Notes under the pieces: model-generated | Told to the model about the DNA's origin: nothing | The model's input: the letters and a program-made list of their open reading frames with translations, nothing else | The model's database searches: none | Assembly: GCA_964485405.1 (NCBI GenBank) | Contig: CAZAJG010000018.1 | Span: forward strand, 6,172-70,171 | Length of the DNA: 64,000 nucleotides | Source of the DNA: CAKZNE01 sp964485405 | GTDB lineage: Bacteria; Bacteroidota; Bacteroidia; Flavobacteriales; Schleiferiaceae | Direction: 5' to 3' | Position numbers and translations under genes: made by a program | Shown here: positions 41,807-50,723 of the stretch, one piece after another | How positions within the stretch are numbered: the first letter of the stretch is position 1 | Layout of the letters: every line of letters starts with the position of its first letter

Positions 41807-43468
41807 CTAGTCTTGACCCAGAATTTTTTCAAGTATTTTGAGAGTAATCCAATAGGTAGGTAATACACCTTCTGCTCCCAAACTTCCGGATGATAAAGTA
41901 CTCCCCGTTTCTAAGGGGTTGTCAGAAGCATAATAGGCATACCGCACCTTAATGTCTTCATTTACACTGTTCCTAATCTTACTAGCACTCTGAATTGCTT
42001 TTTGATAATGAGCGCCTTCCATTTCCAACCCAATGGATTTCCAAGTTGATTCTGCAAAATGATGCAGTATATCTTTATTTTGAAGTGAAGTACCGAGTAC
42101 GGTTATCATCGTACCTTGGTAGGTATCTATATGGCAATTTTCAAAATCGGCCTTGCTTAAATCATTTGGTAAAGGATAGTTATCGCCTGTTCCTTCAAAA
42201 ACATGAGCTGTTGGGATCATAATATCCCCTTTGGTTCCTTTTAATATTCCAGCTTTACCCATAATAGAAATAGACTTTACTTCTAAAGAAAAACCATCTT
42301 CTTCAAAGGGTTTAAGGAGCTCGTCCATACATTCATACGCTTGCTCACCAAAAGCGTAATCCATCACCAGAAGCACCGAGTTTTCAGAGCTTGGCATACT
42401 GGACAACTCTAACGGAATAGACTCAAGATTTACTTGTTCCATATCAATGAGTTGAACATTCAAGTTGGTTCCAGCGATATCTGTAATTTCGTACATCCCA
42501 TGCTTGTTGGCAAAGGATCGAACTTTTTCCATGTTTTTATTGCTGGAAGCAGTGAGTTGTGTGAGTTCTTCAATACTCTTTGGTCCTTGGTCTTTTAAAG
42601 CATCAAAGCCATAAAGCATATTCAATATACTATGCAGGTTGGCACTTATAATATGTAATGGCCTTTTTTCCAAGCCTTTTTCCAATATCAATTGTTTGAT
42701 GTGGTTGGCCCAGTGTTCTCCGTACATATGATGTCCGATTACATCTCTAAGCTCTGCGGAAAAGGTGATCTCTTTTTCTTTTTCCAAAAGCACTTCATCA
42801 ATGGCTACTTTACCTAACCAGTAAACCAGGTGGTACAAACTATTACTTCCTCTACTCTTCCCAAACTTGGTTACCGCCTCTTTCGTCTCCAATACGGTTC
42901 TTCCAATGGCATTGCTTAAATAAACAAGAGCTTGGCGTTCGACTATATTATCTTCTTGCTCTTGTTGCACAATTCGTTCAATACAGAGCCAGTTGTCGTT
43001 AGGTTTATTATCCTTGCCTAGCGCATGATTCTTGATCTTTTCTGCTTCAATATATAAGAAGGTAAGGTGTGTTAGTATATCGTAAATATCACTTCGCCCC
43101 CGGCTCATTTCTACATACATCCTATCCTTATCGATGCGGTAGCAGTTTCTCCTTCTTTTTTGCGGAATAATAGCTTCATGACCCGATTCTGAAAGCCCTT
43201 CTCTAGCAATCAATTGAATAAAACGACATTCTTCAATACCAATTGGAAGTCTTTCCGCTACATAAAGCAATCCATCCAACTCCATACGCTCCGGATCAGC
43301 AATAGAGCCATATATTTCGGGCTCTAGCTCCAATAAAGATTCCATTAACGTATGGCCACTCTTACCCGTAGGTTTATAGCTGCCACGAATAAAAAGGTGG
43401 CGCATGGTAATGTATATTCGCTCTATGGCCGTTCTGGATTGTCTAGATTTCTTTTTAGAATAAGCCAT
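41807..43468 (-). CDS. Two-domain protein with C-terminal nucleoside-phosphorylase-like domain (DUF6909-like)
   Basis: 553 residues. The N-terminal about 300 residues are helical, with a charged start and no membrane segment. The C-terminal part recalls the PNP/UDP phosphorylase fold: LLVMDYAFGEQAYECMDELL, SISIMGKAGILKGTKGDIMIPTAHVFEG and GLEMEGAHYQKAI, where family enzymes use MEG and a G-rich phosphate or nucleoside loop. I think it corresponds to a Bacteroidota-specific family (DUF6909), from memory only. It could bind or hydrolyse a nucleoside. A single gene next to a divergent thioesterase. Confidence 0.6.
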   Translation of the reverse strand: MAYSKKKSRQSRTAIERIYITMRHLFIRGSYKPTGKSGHTLMESLLELEPEIYGSIADPERMELDGLLYVAERLPIGIEECRFIQLIAREGLSESGHEAIIPQKRRRNCYRIDKDRMYVEMSRGRSDIYDILTHLTFLYIEAEKIKNHALGKDNKPNDNWLCIERIVQQEQEDNIVERQALVYLSNAIGRTVLETKEAVTKFGKSRGSNSLYHLVYWLGKVAIDEVLLEKEKEITFSAELRDVIGHHMYGEHWANHIKQLILEKGLEKRPLHIISANLHSILNMLYGFDALKDQGPKSIEELTQLTASSNKNMEKVRSFANKHGMYEITDIAGTNLNVQLIDMEQVNLESIPLELSSMPSSENSVLLVMDYAFGEQAYECMDELLKPFEEDGFSLEVKSISIMGKAGILKGTKGDIMIPTAHVFEGTGDNYPLPNDLSKADFENCHIDTYQGTMITVLGTSLQNKDILHHFAESTWKSIGLEMEGAHYQKAIQSASKIRNSVNEDIKVRYAYYASDNPLETGSTLSSGSLGAEGVLPTYWITLKILEKILGQD

Positions 43469-43502
43469 ATATGGGTTTTATAATATTTATCATGAATTAA
43501 AA

Positions 43503-43901
43503 ATGGGTACTCTTAAACGTTATCAAAGCTCTATTCATATATCTGAGGCAGATATTGATGACCTTGGACATGTAAATAACATCGTTTATCTAAAATGGGT
43601 TCAAGAGATGGCCTTTAAACATTGGCAAGCCTGCTCAAGCAAAGATGAACAAATTGCCTTTAAGTGGGTGGCTACCCGCCATGAAATTGATTATTTGAAA
43701 CCCACTTTTGCAAGAGATACATTACAGCTAGAAACTTGGGTTGAAGAGATGACCGGAGTAAAAAGCATCCGAAAGGTGGAGATTAGGAAAGACGGAATAC
43801 TTGTAGCTCAAGCACTTACTGTTTGGGTAATGATAGATGCCCAAACTGCCAAGCCAAAACGGATTCCGTTGGATATGATTAAGCGGTTTATAAAAGAGTA
43901 A
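43503..43901 (+). CDS. Acyl-CoA thioesterase (4HBT hot-dog fold, FadM/YbgC-like)
   Basis: 132 residues in one hot-dog domain. The catalytic Asp region is DIDDLGHVNNIVYLKWVQEM, the hallmark DxxGHVNNxxYLxW of YbgC/FadM thioesterases. It hydrolyses acyl-CoA or acyl-ACP; chain preference unknown. It is divergent from the PNP-like gene with a 34-base gap and ends in a terminator stem. Confidence 0.9.
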   Translation: MGTLKRYQSSIHISEADIDDLGHVNNIVYLKWVQEMAFKHWQACSSKDEQIAFKWVATRHEIDYLKPTFARDTLQLETWVEEMTGVKSIRKVEIRKDGILVAQALTVWVMIDAQTAKPKRIPLDMIKRFIKE

Positions 43902-43924
43902 AACCCGCTTAAAAGCGGGTTTTT
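43902..43924. terminator. Bidirectional terminator
   Basis: AACCCGCTT and AAGCGGGTT pair around AA and are followed by T-runs. The stem begins at the last base of the thioesterase stop codon and also serves the convergent gene at 43931. Confidence 0.88.
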
Positions 43925-43930
43925 AAGTTT

Positions 43931-44302
43931 TTAAGCTTGAGGCTGAGGGGTAAAGAAGAACTGTTCCTTTACAATTTTACCATCTTGTACGTTGTATACA
44001 CAAATTTCTTCCATTACATTTCTGGGTGCTCCTTTAAAAGTTACATCCATTTTCATGCTCACAGAAAAGAAGTTCTCCGCTACCATCGGATCAGAAATTT
44101 CTCCTCCATGGTGCTCCTCTACCATTTCATTAAACTGCCTTGTTTTTTGCTTTACCGTTTCAATACCCGAAACGGTACCTATTGGGTTTCCTTCTGGTTC
44201 AATACTCAGAATATCTTCATGGTATAGTTCTTCAATGGCCTCGATAAATTGACCCATTCTACAGAGCTCTACCAATCTATTGGCTACTTCTTGTGTTGTC
44301 AT
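43931..44302 (-). CDS. SnoaL/ketosteroid-isomerase-like protein
   Basis: 123 residues from the Met at 44302; upstream in-frame codons to 44392 are unlike the family. The NTF2-like fold is suggested by VELCRMGQFIEAIEELYHEDILSIEPEG, VKQKTRQFNEMVEEHH and VYNVQDGKIVKEQFFF. This group includes stress-related proteins with no fixed substrate. Alone in its operon. Confidence 0.8.
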   Translation of the reverse strand: MTTQEVANRLVELCRMGQFIEAIEELYHEDILSIEPEGNPIGTVSGIETVKQKTRQFNEMVEEHHGGEISDPMVAENFFSVSMKMDVTFKGAPRNVMEEICVYNVQDGKIVKEQFFFTPQPQA

Positions 44303-44414
44303 GCTAATTCTATTTTTATGATTTAGAGATTTTAAATCTAATACGTCTTGAAATGAATTTAAAATCAAAATTTTTAAAAGTGTAGTTTTCAAATCTTCTC
44401 CTTGCGTATATCCA

Positions 44415-44422
44415 TATCTTTG
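44415..44422 (+). promoter_or_regulatory. -7 element of the tex promoter
   Basis: TATCTTTG fits TAnnTTTG and lies 20 bases before the tex ATG. A good -33 TTTG at proper spacing is not clear. Confidence 0.5.
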
Positions 44423-44442
44423 CGCTCTATTTTTTTATAGAG

Positions 44443-46575
44443 ATGCTGCATACCATAGGTGAAATCATTGCCAAAGACCTGAATATCTCCACTCCACAAG
44501 TATTAAATACATTAAAACTTTTGGAAGATGGAGCCACCGTACCTTTTATTTCTAGATATCGAAAAGAACAAACAGGTAGTTTAGATGAAGTTCAGGTTCA
44601 GAATGTTTCGGATAGTCTTAAACGTTATACAGAGCTTGTTAAACGAAAGGAAAGTATTCTTAAATCCATTAACGAACAAGGAAAACTAAACGAAGAACTT
44701 AAAGCAAAAATTGACAATTGTTGGAATACCCTAGAGTTAGAAGATCTTTATCTGCCTTTTAAACAGAAACGAAAAACCAAAGCCAGTGTAGCTAGAGAAA
44801 AGGGTTTAGAACCTTTAGCGGGTAGCCTTATGAAACAGGAGTTGCAAGATTTAGACACTTATGCACATCGGTTTATAAAGGGAGATGTATCGAGTTTAGA
44901 GGAAGCACTTGCTGGAGCAAGAGATATTATAGCAGAATGGGTAAATGAGCGTGCTTATGCACGAAACACACTAAGGCGGCTCTATTCAAGATCAGCCACC
45001 ATCCAATCTAAATTGGTAAAAGGAAAAGAAGAAGAAGGTCAGAAATACGAGAATTATTTCAAGTTCTCAGAACCGCTTAAAAGATGTCCTAGTCATAGGT
45101 TGTTAGCCATTAGACGTGGCGAAGAAGAAGGCATACTACGTGTATCAATTGGCGTTGAAGAGGAAGAGGCCTTGATGCAACTAGAAAGGATATTTATTAA
45201 GAGTAGAAACGAATGTGCAGAACAGCTCAAATTAGCGGTAAAAGACGGCTATAAGAGATTGTTAAGCCCATCCATAGAAACAGAGTTTAAAAATAGTTCT
45301 AAAGAAAAGGCGGATGCCGAAGCCATTCATGTTTTTGCGGAGAACTTAAGACAGTTGCTACTTACACCCCCATTGGGCCCAAAAAGAACACTGGCGATAG
45401 ATCCTGGATTTAGAACGGGCTGCAAAGTGGTATGCTTAGATGAGCATGGCGCTTTATTGCATAATGAAAACATTTATCCGCATCCACCTCAATCTGAAAG
45501 CTCGAAAGCTGCCGCTAAAATCAGCAATTTAGTGGAAGCCTATAAACTGCAAGCCATTGCTATTGGAAACGGTACAGCAGGCAGAGAAACGGAAAGGTTT
45601 ATTCAGAAGTACGTCCGCTTTAAATCAGATGTAGCAGTATATGTGGTAAATGAAGCCGGAGCTTCCATTTATTCAGCCTCTAAAATTGCACGGGATGAAT
45701 TCCCGAAATACGATGTTACGGTAAGAGGAAGTGTTTCTATAGGTAGACGTTTAATGGACCCCTTAGCCGAATTGGTAAAGATAGATCCAAAGTCTATTGG
45801 TGTAGGGCAATACCAACACGATGTGGATCAAGGTCAGTTAAAAAACAGTTTAGATAAAGTAGTTGAAAGCACTGTAAATCAGGTGGGGGCAAATCTGAAT
45901 ACGGCAAGCGAGCATTTGCTAACCTATGTATCCGGTTTAGGCCCAAAATTAGCTTCTAACATTATAGAACACCGAAATCAAAATGGTGCTTTCAGCAATA
46001 GAAATGAGTTGAAAAAGATCAGCGGATTGGGCCCTAAAGCTTTTGAACAAGCAGCTGGATTCTTGCGGATTAGAGAAGGTCAGAATCCATTAGATAATTC
46101 ATCTGTACACCCAGAGAGTTACAGCATTGTTCAGAAGATGGCTAAAGACCTGAACATTGAAGTAAGCAAACTTATTGGAAACAAAGAACTCATCGCTCAA
46201 ATAAAGCCCGAAACTTACATCTCAGAAACAGTAGGGCTACCTACCCTAACCGACATTATCTCCGAACTGACCAAAGCGGGTAGAGATCCTAGAGGAAAAA
46301 CATCCGTTTTCTCTTTTGATCCCAACATTAGGAAGATGGAAGATTTAAAAGAAGGCATGATTTTAAAAGGTATAGTGAGTAACATTACCAAGTTTGGAGC
46401 TTTTGTAGATATTGGTGTTAAACAAGATGGTTTGGTTCATGTATCTGAAATGGCAGATCGTTTTATTAGCGATCCCAATGAAATTGTAAGGCTTCAAGAA
46501 GTAATAAGCGTAAAAGTGACGAGCGTAGAAATTGCGCGTAAAAGAATTCAATTGTCCATTAAACAAGTACAGTAA
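44443..46575 (+). CDS. tex: Tex family RNA-binding transcription accessory protein
   Basis: 710 residues, the normal length. N-terminal helical Tex domain (TVPFISRYRKEQTGSLDE), a YqgF-like nuclease fold (AIDPGFRTGCKVV, VVNEAGASIYSASKIARDEFP), two helix-hairpin-helix motifs (SGLGPKLASNIIEHRNQNG, ISGLGPKAFEQAAGF) and a C-terminal S1 domain (GMILKGIVSNITKFGAFVDI). It binds RNA and the transcription machinery. It is followed after 1 base by cvfB, another S1 protein, in one operon. Confidence 0.96.
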   Translation: MLHTIGEIIAKDLNISTPQVLNTLKLLEDGATVPFISRYRKEQTGSLDEVQVQNVSDSLKRYTELVKRKESILKSINEQGKLNEELKAKIDNCWNTLELEDLYLPFKQKRKTKASVAREKGLEPLAGSLMKQELQDLDTYAHRFIKGDVSSLEEALAGARDIIAEWVNERAYARNTLRRLYSRSATIQSKLVKGKEEEGQKYENYFKFSEPLKRCPSHRLLAIRRGEEEGILRVSIGVEEEEALMQLERIFIKSRNECAEQLKLAVKDGYKRLLSPSIETEFKNSSKEKADAEAIHVFAENLRQLLLTPPLGPKRTLAIDPGFRTGCKVVCLDEHGALLHNENIYPHPPQSESSKAAAKISNLVEAYKLQAIAIGNGTAGRETERFIQKYVRFKSDVAVYVVNEAGASIYSASKIARDEFPKYDVTVRGSVSIGRRLMDPLAELVKIDPKSIGVGQYQHDVDQGQLKNSLDKVVESTVNQVGANLNTASEHLLTYVSGLGPKLASNIIEHRNQNGAFSNRNELKKISGLGPKAFEQAAGFLRIREGQNPLDNSSVHPESYSIVQKMAKDLNIEVSKLIGNKELIAQIKPETYISETVGLPTLTDIISELTKAGRDPRGKTSVFSFDPNIRKMEDLKEGMILKGIVSNITKFGAFVDIGVKQDGLVHVSEMADRFISDPNEIVRLQEVISVKVTSVEIARKRIQLSIKQVQ

Positions 46576-46576
46576 T

Positions 46577-47404
46577 ATGATATTAGGAGATTATAACGAA
46601 CTCGATATTGCCCGCATTACCAGTGTAGGTGCATTTTTAACGGATGAAGAAGAAAATGAAGTATTACTCCCTTCTAAATGGATACCTGAAGGCGCGAATG
46701 TTGGCGACTCCTTAAAAGTGTTTTTATATCTAGATTCTGAAGAAAGGCTTATTGCCACTACCCTAACGCCACTCATTCGTTTGCATCACTTTGCCTTTTT
46801 AAAAGTAAAAGACACTTCTTCTGTAGGTGCCTTTTTAGATTGGGGGTTGGAGAAGGATCTTTTTGTGCCTTTTATAGAGCAAAAAGAGCGTATGCAAGCC
46901 GGTAAAAAGTATTTGGTGTATCTCTACAAAGATGAAATGACAGACCGTTTAACGGCTTCCTCCAGAGTAATGTCTTATGTAGAAAAGGAAGATATTGAGC
47001 TGAGCCAGAATCAAGAAGTAAGTCTTTTAATTGCGCGAGAATCAGAACTAGGTTTTTCGGTAATCATCAATCATAAATACTCTGGTCTGCTTTATCACAA
47101 TGAGGTTCATAGAGCATTAGTTATTGGAGATACCGTAACTGGATATGTGAAAACGGTAAGAGAGGATAATAAGATTGATGTTACTCTCCAAAAGCAAGGT
47201 TACTCTCATGTGGAGCCCAATGCGCATGCCATTTTGAGTTTATTACGCAAAAGTGATGGCTTTTTGAATCTCCACGATAAAAGTGACCCAGACGAAATTA
47301 GCATACGCCTTAAAATGAGCAAGAAGACCTTTAAGAAAGCCATTGGCCTTTTGTACCGCGAAAAGATGATCCGAATTGAGAGTGACGGTATCTATATGAT
47401 ATAA
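46577..47404 (+). CDS. cvfB: CvfB-like S1 RNA-binding protein
   Basis: 275 residues from the ATG 1 base after tex. It shows three S1-like beta barrels (ARITSVGAFLTDEEENEVLLP, VGAFLDWGLEKDLFVPF and VSLLIARESELGFSVIINHKYSGLL) and a C-terminal winged helix (LLRKSDGFLNLHDKSDPDEISIRLKMSKKTFKKAIG). This is the CvfB/YitL family, linked to RNA-dependent control of gene expression. An earlier in-frame start overlaps tex and is rejected. Confidence 0.9.
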   Translation: MILGDYNELDIARITSVGAFLTDEEENEVLLPSKWIPEGANVGDSLKVFLYLDSEERLIATTLTPLIRLHHFAFLKVKDTSSVGAFLDWGLEKDLFVPFIEQKERMQAGKKYLVYLYKDEMTDRLTASSRVMSYVEKEDIELSQNQEVSLLIARESELGFSVIINHKYSGLLYHNEVHRALVIGDTVTGYVKTVREDNKIDVTLQKQGYSHVEPNAHAILSLLRKSDGFLNLHDKSDPDEISIRLKMSKKTFKKAIGLLYREKMIRIESDGIYMI

Positions 47405-47407
47405 AAA

Positions 47408-47437
47408 AAGCCCCACCGTTTCCGGTAGAGCTTGTTT
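47408..47437 (+). terminator. Terminator-like hairpin after cvfB
   Basis: AAGC-CC-CACCG pairs imperfectly with CGGTAG-AGCTT around TTTC, just after the cvfB stop, with A/T runs around it. Weaker than the other terminators in the window. Confidence 0.5.
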
Positions 47438-47458
47438 CATGTCTTTTTGAAGTTGACT

Positions 47459-47917
47459 CTAGTTGATTTGAACTAAAACATCTCCTCCTGCAAAATCTGT
47501 CCACTCCGTTTTAACACCGTTACACGTGTTACAGGCTGTGTTCACTTTCATACAAGAGAATAGTGGAATTCCAGAACAAGGTGTTCCTACTGCACAAACG
47601 TTTGAGTTAGCGCCACCGCTACAGTCTGGAGAAACCCAGTTGTATGGGCCACATGCATTCCATTCTTTTACAAATTGCCAAATGGAACCAGGGCCAGGAG
47701 TTGATCCAAGCCAGGATGTAGTGGCAAAATCAAAAGTTAGAACTGCTCCAGGAGCAATGCTGTAATTAATAGATGACACAGCGGAAGCACAAGAGGCATC
47801 TGCTGCAGATAGATAAAAATTAACTGTACAGTTAGATTGGTTGTTAATTTTTAGAATTTGAGCACTAGCGAAAGTACCCATGAATAAAAAGGCAATAGCG
47901 AAAGCTAAATTTTTCAT
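47459..47917 (-). CDS. Secreted Cys-rich protein, 152 aa
   Basis: Start at the Met at 47917, where a clean signal peptide begins (MKNLAFAIAFLFMGTFASAQ). The mature part is small, Thr/Ser/Gly-rich and has about ten Cys, including CNTCNG and PDCSG, likely forming disulfides outside the cell. The C-terminus VLVQIN has no sorting domain. I know no family. Single gene. Confidence 0.65.
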   Translation of the reverse strand: MKNLAFAIAFLFMGTFASAQILKINNQSNCTVNFYLSAADASCASAVSSINYSIAPGAVLTFDFATTSWLGSTPGPGSIWQFVKEWNACGPYNWVSPDCSGGANSNVCAVGTPCSGIPLFSCMKVNTACNTCNGVKTEWTDFAGGDVLVQIN

Positions 47918-48085
47918 AAGATTTTGAGTTTTAAATTGTTTCAATGATCTAAACCTATAAAATAAGAATCTCAAAACCAAGTGTTTAAACATCGAAATCC
48001 CAATAGAAAACGAATACAAACCGTTTAGTTGGATTGTTTACAGCTTGCTGAACTCTAACTTTTTATTCAAAACTTTCCTCAGGTT

Positions 48086-48511
48086 TTAACCTTCAAAACC
48101 AGCTGCTTTATGATTTCCATCGCAAAAGGGTTTGTTTTGGGAATGTCCGCAACGACAAAAAGCAACAGGATTGTGCGCTTTTTCGTTTCCTCCATCACTG
48201 TGGGTAATGTCTAAATTTCCTTTTACTAGTAAAGGTCCATTGGCCATTACCTGAATTTTAGCTTCATTGGATTGATCTTCCATGTTTGTGTCTTCTTTTT
48301 GATTTATATAATAGGACAAAGCCCCGGATGGGCATTGTTTTACTTGATTGATAAGTTCTTCGGGAGTTGCATTTTCTTGTTGAATCCAAGGCTTTTCTTT
48401 TGGCTTAAATACCATGGGTAAGCCTTCTACACATTTAGCTGCATGTATACAGAGTTTAGGTTTCCAAACTACCGTTACATTTCCATTGCTGTACTCTTTG
48501 CTTATCTCCAT
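48086..48511 (-). CDS. Ferredoxin-like (Fer4_19) plus CDGSH iron-sulfur protein
   Basis: 141 residues in two parts. Residues 1-70 are a mono-cluster ferredoxin-type domain (KLCIHAAKCVEGLP, CPSGALSYY). The end is a CDGSH domain with CRCGHSQNKPFCDGNH, which holds a [2Fe-2S] cluster with Cys3His ligands. Such fusions are common in Bacteroidota and take part in redox or iron-sulfur handling. Divergent from the ABC-F gene with 130 bases between. Confidence 0.9.
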   Translation of the reverse strand: MEISKEYSNGNVTVVWKPKLCIHAAKCVEGLPMVFKPKEKPWIQQENATPEELINQVKQCPSGALSYYINQKEDTNMEDQSNEAKIQVMANGPLLVKGNLDITHSDGGNEKAHNPVAFCRCGHSQNKPFCDGNHKAAGFEG

Positions 48512-48641
48512 TTAAACTTTGTTTTCCTTAAATATAGGCATATTTCCATGCGCTCAAAAGATGACTGTGTTTTAGCACGTTAAAAGCAATATTCTCATTA
48601 CTTTTGCACCCCAAAATCAACGCGATTAAAATTTTAGTTCC

Positions 48642-50270
48642 ATGATATCCGCAAATAACGTTTCTCTTCAGTTTGGTAAAAGAGTTCTTTTTGATGAAGT
48701 AAACATCAAATTCCACGGTGAAAACTGCTTTGGATTAATTGGTGCGAATGGCGCTGGAAAGTCCACCTTCTTAAAAATACTTTCTGGAGAAGTTACGCCT
48801 ACCAGTGGCTCTGTTCATATTGAACCCGGCAAAAGGATGGCTGTATTATCACAGAATCACTTTGAGTTTGACGATTGTACTGTTCTGAACACTGTAATTA
48901 TGGGGCACAAGCAATTGTGGGACATCATGCAAGAAAAGGACGCCATTTACGCCAAGCCAGATTTTAGTGAAGCGGATGGTATTAAGGCTTCCGAGTTGGA
49001 GAGTGAATTTGCAGAAATGGATGGATGGAATGCTGAATCTGATGCAGCCTCTTTGTTGAGTGGATTGGGGATTCATGAAAACGATCACTACAAGCAACTT
49101 AAAGAATTAGAAGGAACGCATAAAGTAAGAGTGTTACTTGCTCAAGCTTTATTCGGAAATCCGGATATCTTAATATTAGATGAGCCTACCAACGACTTGG
49201 ATCTAAAAACCATAACCTGGTTGGAAGATTTCTTACTAGACTTCAAGAATACGGTAATCGTAGTATCGCACGACCGTCACTTTTTAGATACCGTTTGTAC
49301 CAACATTGCAGATATAGATTTTGGAAAAATCAAGCTATATACTGGTAACTATACGTTCTGGTATGAGAGTAGCCAATTGGCTTTAAGACAAAAAGCATCT
49401 GCCAATAAGAAGGCGGAAGCTAAAAAAGCAGAATTGCAGGAGTTTATCTCTCGTTTTAGTGCCAATGCCTCTAAGAGTAGACAGGCTACCAGTAGAAAGA
49501 AGCTCTTGGATAAAATCAATATTGATAACATTCAAGCATCTTCCAGAAGATATCCTGCTATTATCTTCAACCAAAGTAGAGAAGCTGGAGATCAAATTTT
49601 AGAAGTAGAAAACTTAAGTGCTTCCATAGAAGGGGTTACACTCTTTGAAAATTTGAGCTTTAAGGTAAACCGTGGAGATAAAATCACCTTTTTAAGTGAT
49701 AACAGTTTAGTTACCTCCACCCTTTTCAAAATATTAGCCGGAGAGAAACAAGCTGATAGTGGCACTTTCGATTACGGACAAACGATTACCAAGGCTTATT
49801 TACCCAACGAAAACGCGGAGTTCTTTGATACCGATGACAATCTAATTGATTGGTTAAGAGAATATTCTGAAAACAAGGATGAAGTTTACGTTCGTGGGTT
49901 TTTAGGAAAGATGTTGTTTAGTGGAGAAGAAACTTTTAAATCCGCCAGAGTACTATCTGGAGGGGAAAAAGTAAGGTGTATGCTTTCTCGTATGATGTTG
50001 GCGGAAGCCAATCTTTTAATTATCGATGAGCCTACCAACCACTTAGACTTGGAATCTATCCAAGCCTTTAACAACTCTTTGAAAGACTATAAAGGAACGG
50101 TATTCTTTACTTCTCATGATCACGAGTTTACGCAAACCGTGGCCAATCGCATTATAGAAATTGGTTTAGATAGTCATACAGACAAACTGATGGAATACGA
50201 TGAGTATATTTCAGATCCTAAGATTCGTGAGCAAAGAGAAAAGTTGAAAAGCACTCAACTGGTTTCTTAA
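48642..50270 (+). CDS. ABC-F family ATPase (YbiT-like), one degenerate nucleotide site
   Basis: 542 residues with two nucleotide-binding domains and an ABC-F linker. NBD1 has an intact Walker A (IGANGAGKSTFLK) and Walker B (LILDEPTNDLD), but its signature is ELEGTHKVR instead of LSGGQ. NBD2 has LSGGEKVR and IIDEPTNHLD but no Walker A: LSDNSLVTSTLFK replaces GxxxxGK[ST]. Across the two-domain interface this leaves one complete ATP site (NBD1 Walker A with NBD2 signature) and one fully degenerate site. ABC-F proteins act on ribosomes; this resembles YbiT. A TACTTTTG -7 box lies at 48599-48606. The GreA-like gene follows after 3 bases. Confidence 0.9.
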   Translation: MISANNVSLQFGKRVLFDEVNIKFHGENCFGLIGANGAGKSTFLKILSGEVTPTSGSVHIEPGKRMAVLSQNHFEFDDCTVLNTVIMGHKQLWDIMQEKDAIYAKPDFSEADGIKASELESEFAEMDGWNAESDAASLLSGLGIHENDHYKQLKELEGTHKVRVLLAQALFGNPDILILDEPTNDLDLKTITWLEDFLLDFKNTVIVVSHDRHFLDTVCTNIADIDFGKIKLYTGNYTFWYESSQLALRQKASANKKAEAKKAELQEFISRFSANASKSRQATSRKKLLDKINIDNIQASSRRYPAIIFNQSREAGDQILEVENLSASIEGVTLFENLSFKVNRGDKITFLSDNSLVTSTLFKILAGEKQADSGTFDYGQTITKAYLPNENAEFFDTDDNLIDWLREYSENKDEVYVRGFLGKMLFSGEETFKSARVLSGGEKVRCMLSRMMLAEANLLIIDEPTNHLDLESIQAFNNSLKDYKGTVFFTSHDHEFTQTVANRIIEIGLDSHTDKLMEYDEYISDPKIREQREKLKSTQLVS

Positions 50271-50273
50271 GCA

Positions 50274-50723
50274 GTGACTTATAAAGTACGCTTACATGAG
50301 TTTTGCTTAGAGGAGGTAGAATCTAGATTAATATTGCTCCAAACGCGGATTGATGAGACTCGCGAAGCACTCCATTCTGAGAGTAAAAGTACCGCTGGCG
50401 ATAAACATGAAACCGGAAGAGCTATGGCTCAGCTTGAGATGGAAAAGCTGGGGCATCAACATCAGGCTGCTTTAAAACTAAAGCAACTTTTACTTCGTAT
50501 TCATCCAGATCAAGTTTTAGATCGGGTTTTAGCAGGAAGTTTAGTAGAAACCGACAAAGGCTGGTTTTACCTCAGTATTGGTTTGGGAAAAGTAGAATTT
50601 GAAGGCAAAGAAATCTTCGTGCTCTCCCCTGCTGCGCCTTTAGCACAAGCGCTCTTAAATAAAAAGAAAGAAGATACCGTTCAGTTCAACTCAACTATTT
50701 TTCACATAAAAAACTGCTCCTAA
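50274..50723 (+). CDS. GreA/GreB-like protein (Bacteroidota family often labelled 3-oxoacyl-ACP synthase)
   Basis: 149 residues, starting at a GTG 3 bases after the ABC-F stop. An N-terminal coiled coil (LEEVESRLILLQTRIDETREAL...STAGDKHETGRAMAQ) resembles the GreA coiled-coil arm with its acidic tip region, followed by a small FKBP-like domain (GSLVETDKGWFYLSIGLGKVEFEGKEIFVLSPAAPLAQALL). It may bind RNA polymerase. Database names for this family as acyl-carrier synthase are misleading. Converges on the SGNH gene with a 4-base overlap. Confidence 0.75.
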   Translation: MTYKVRLHEFCLEEVESRLILLQTRIDETREALHSESKSTAGDKHETGRAMAQLEMEKLGHQHQAALKLKQLLLRIHPDQVLDRVLAGSLVETDKGWFYLSIGLGKVEFEGKEIFVLSPAAPLAQALLNKKKEDTVQFNSTIFHIKNCS

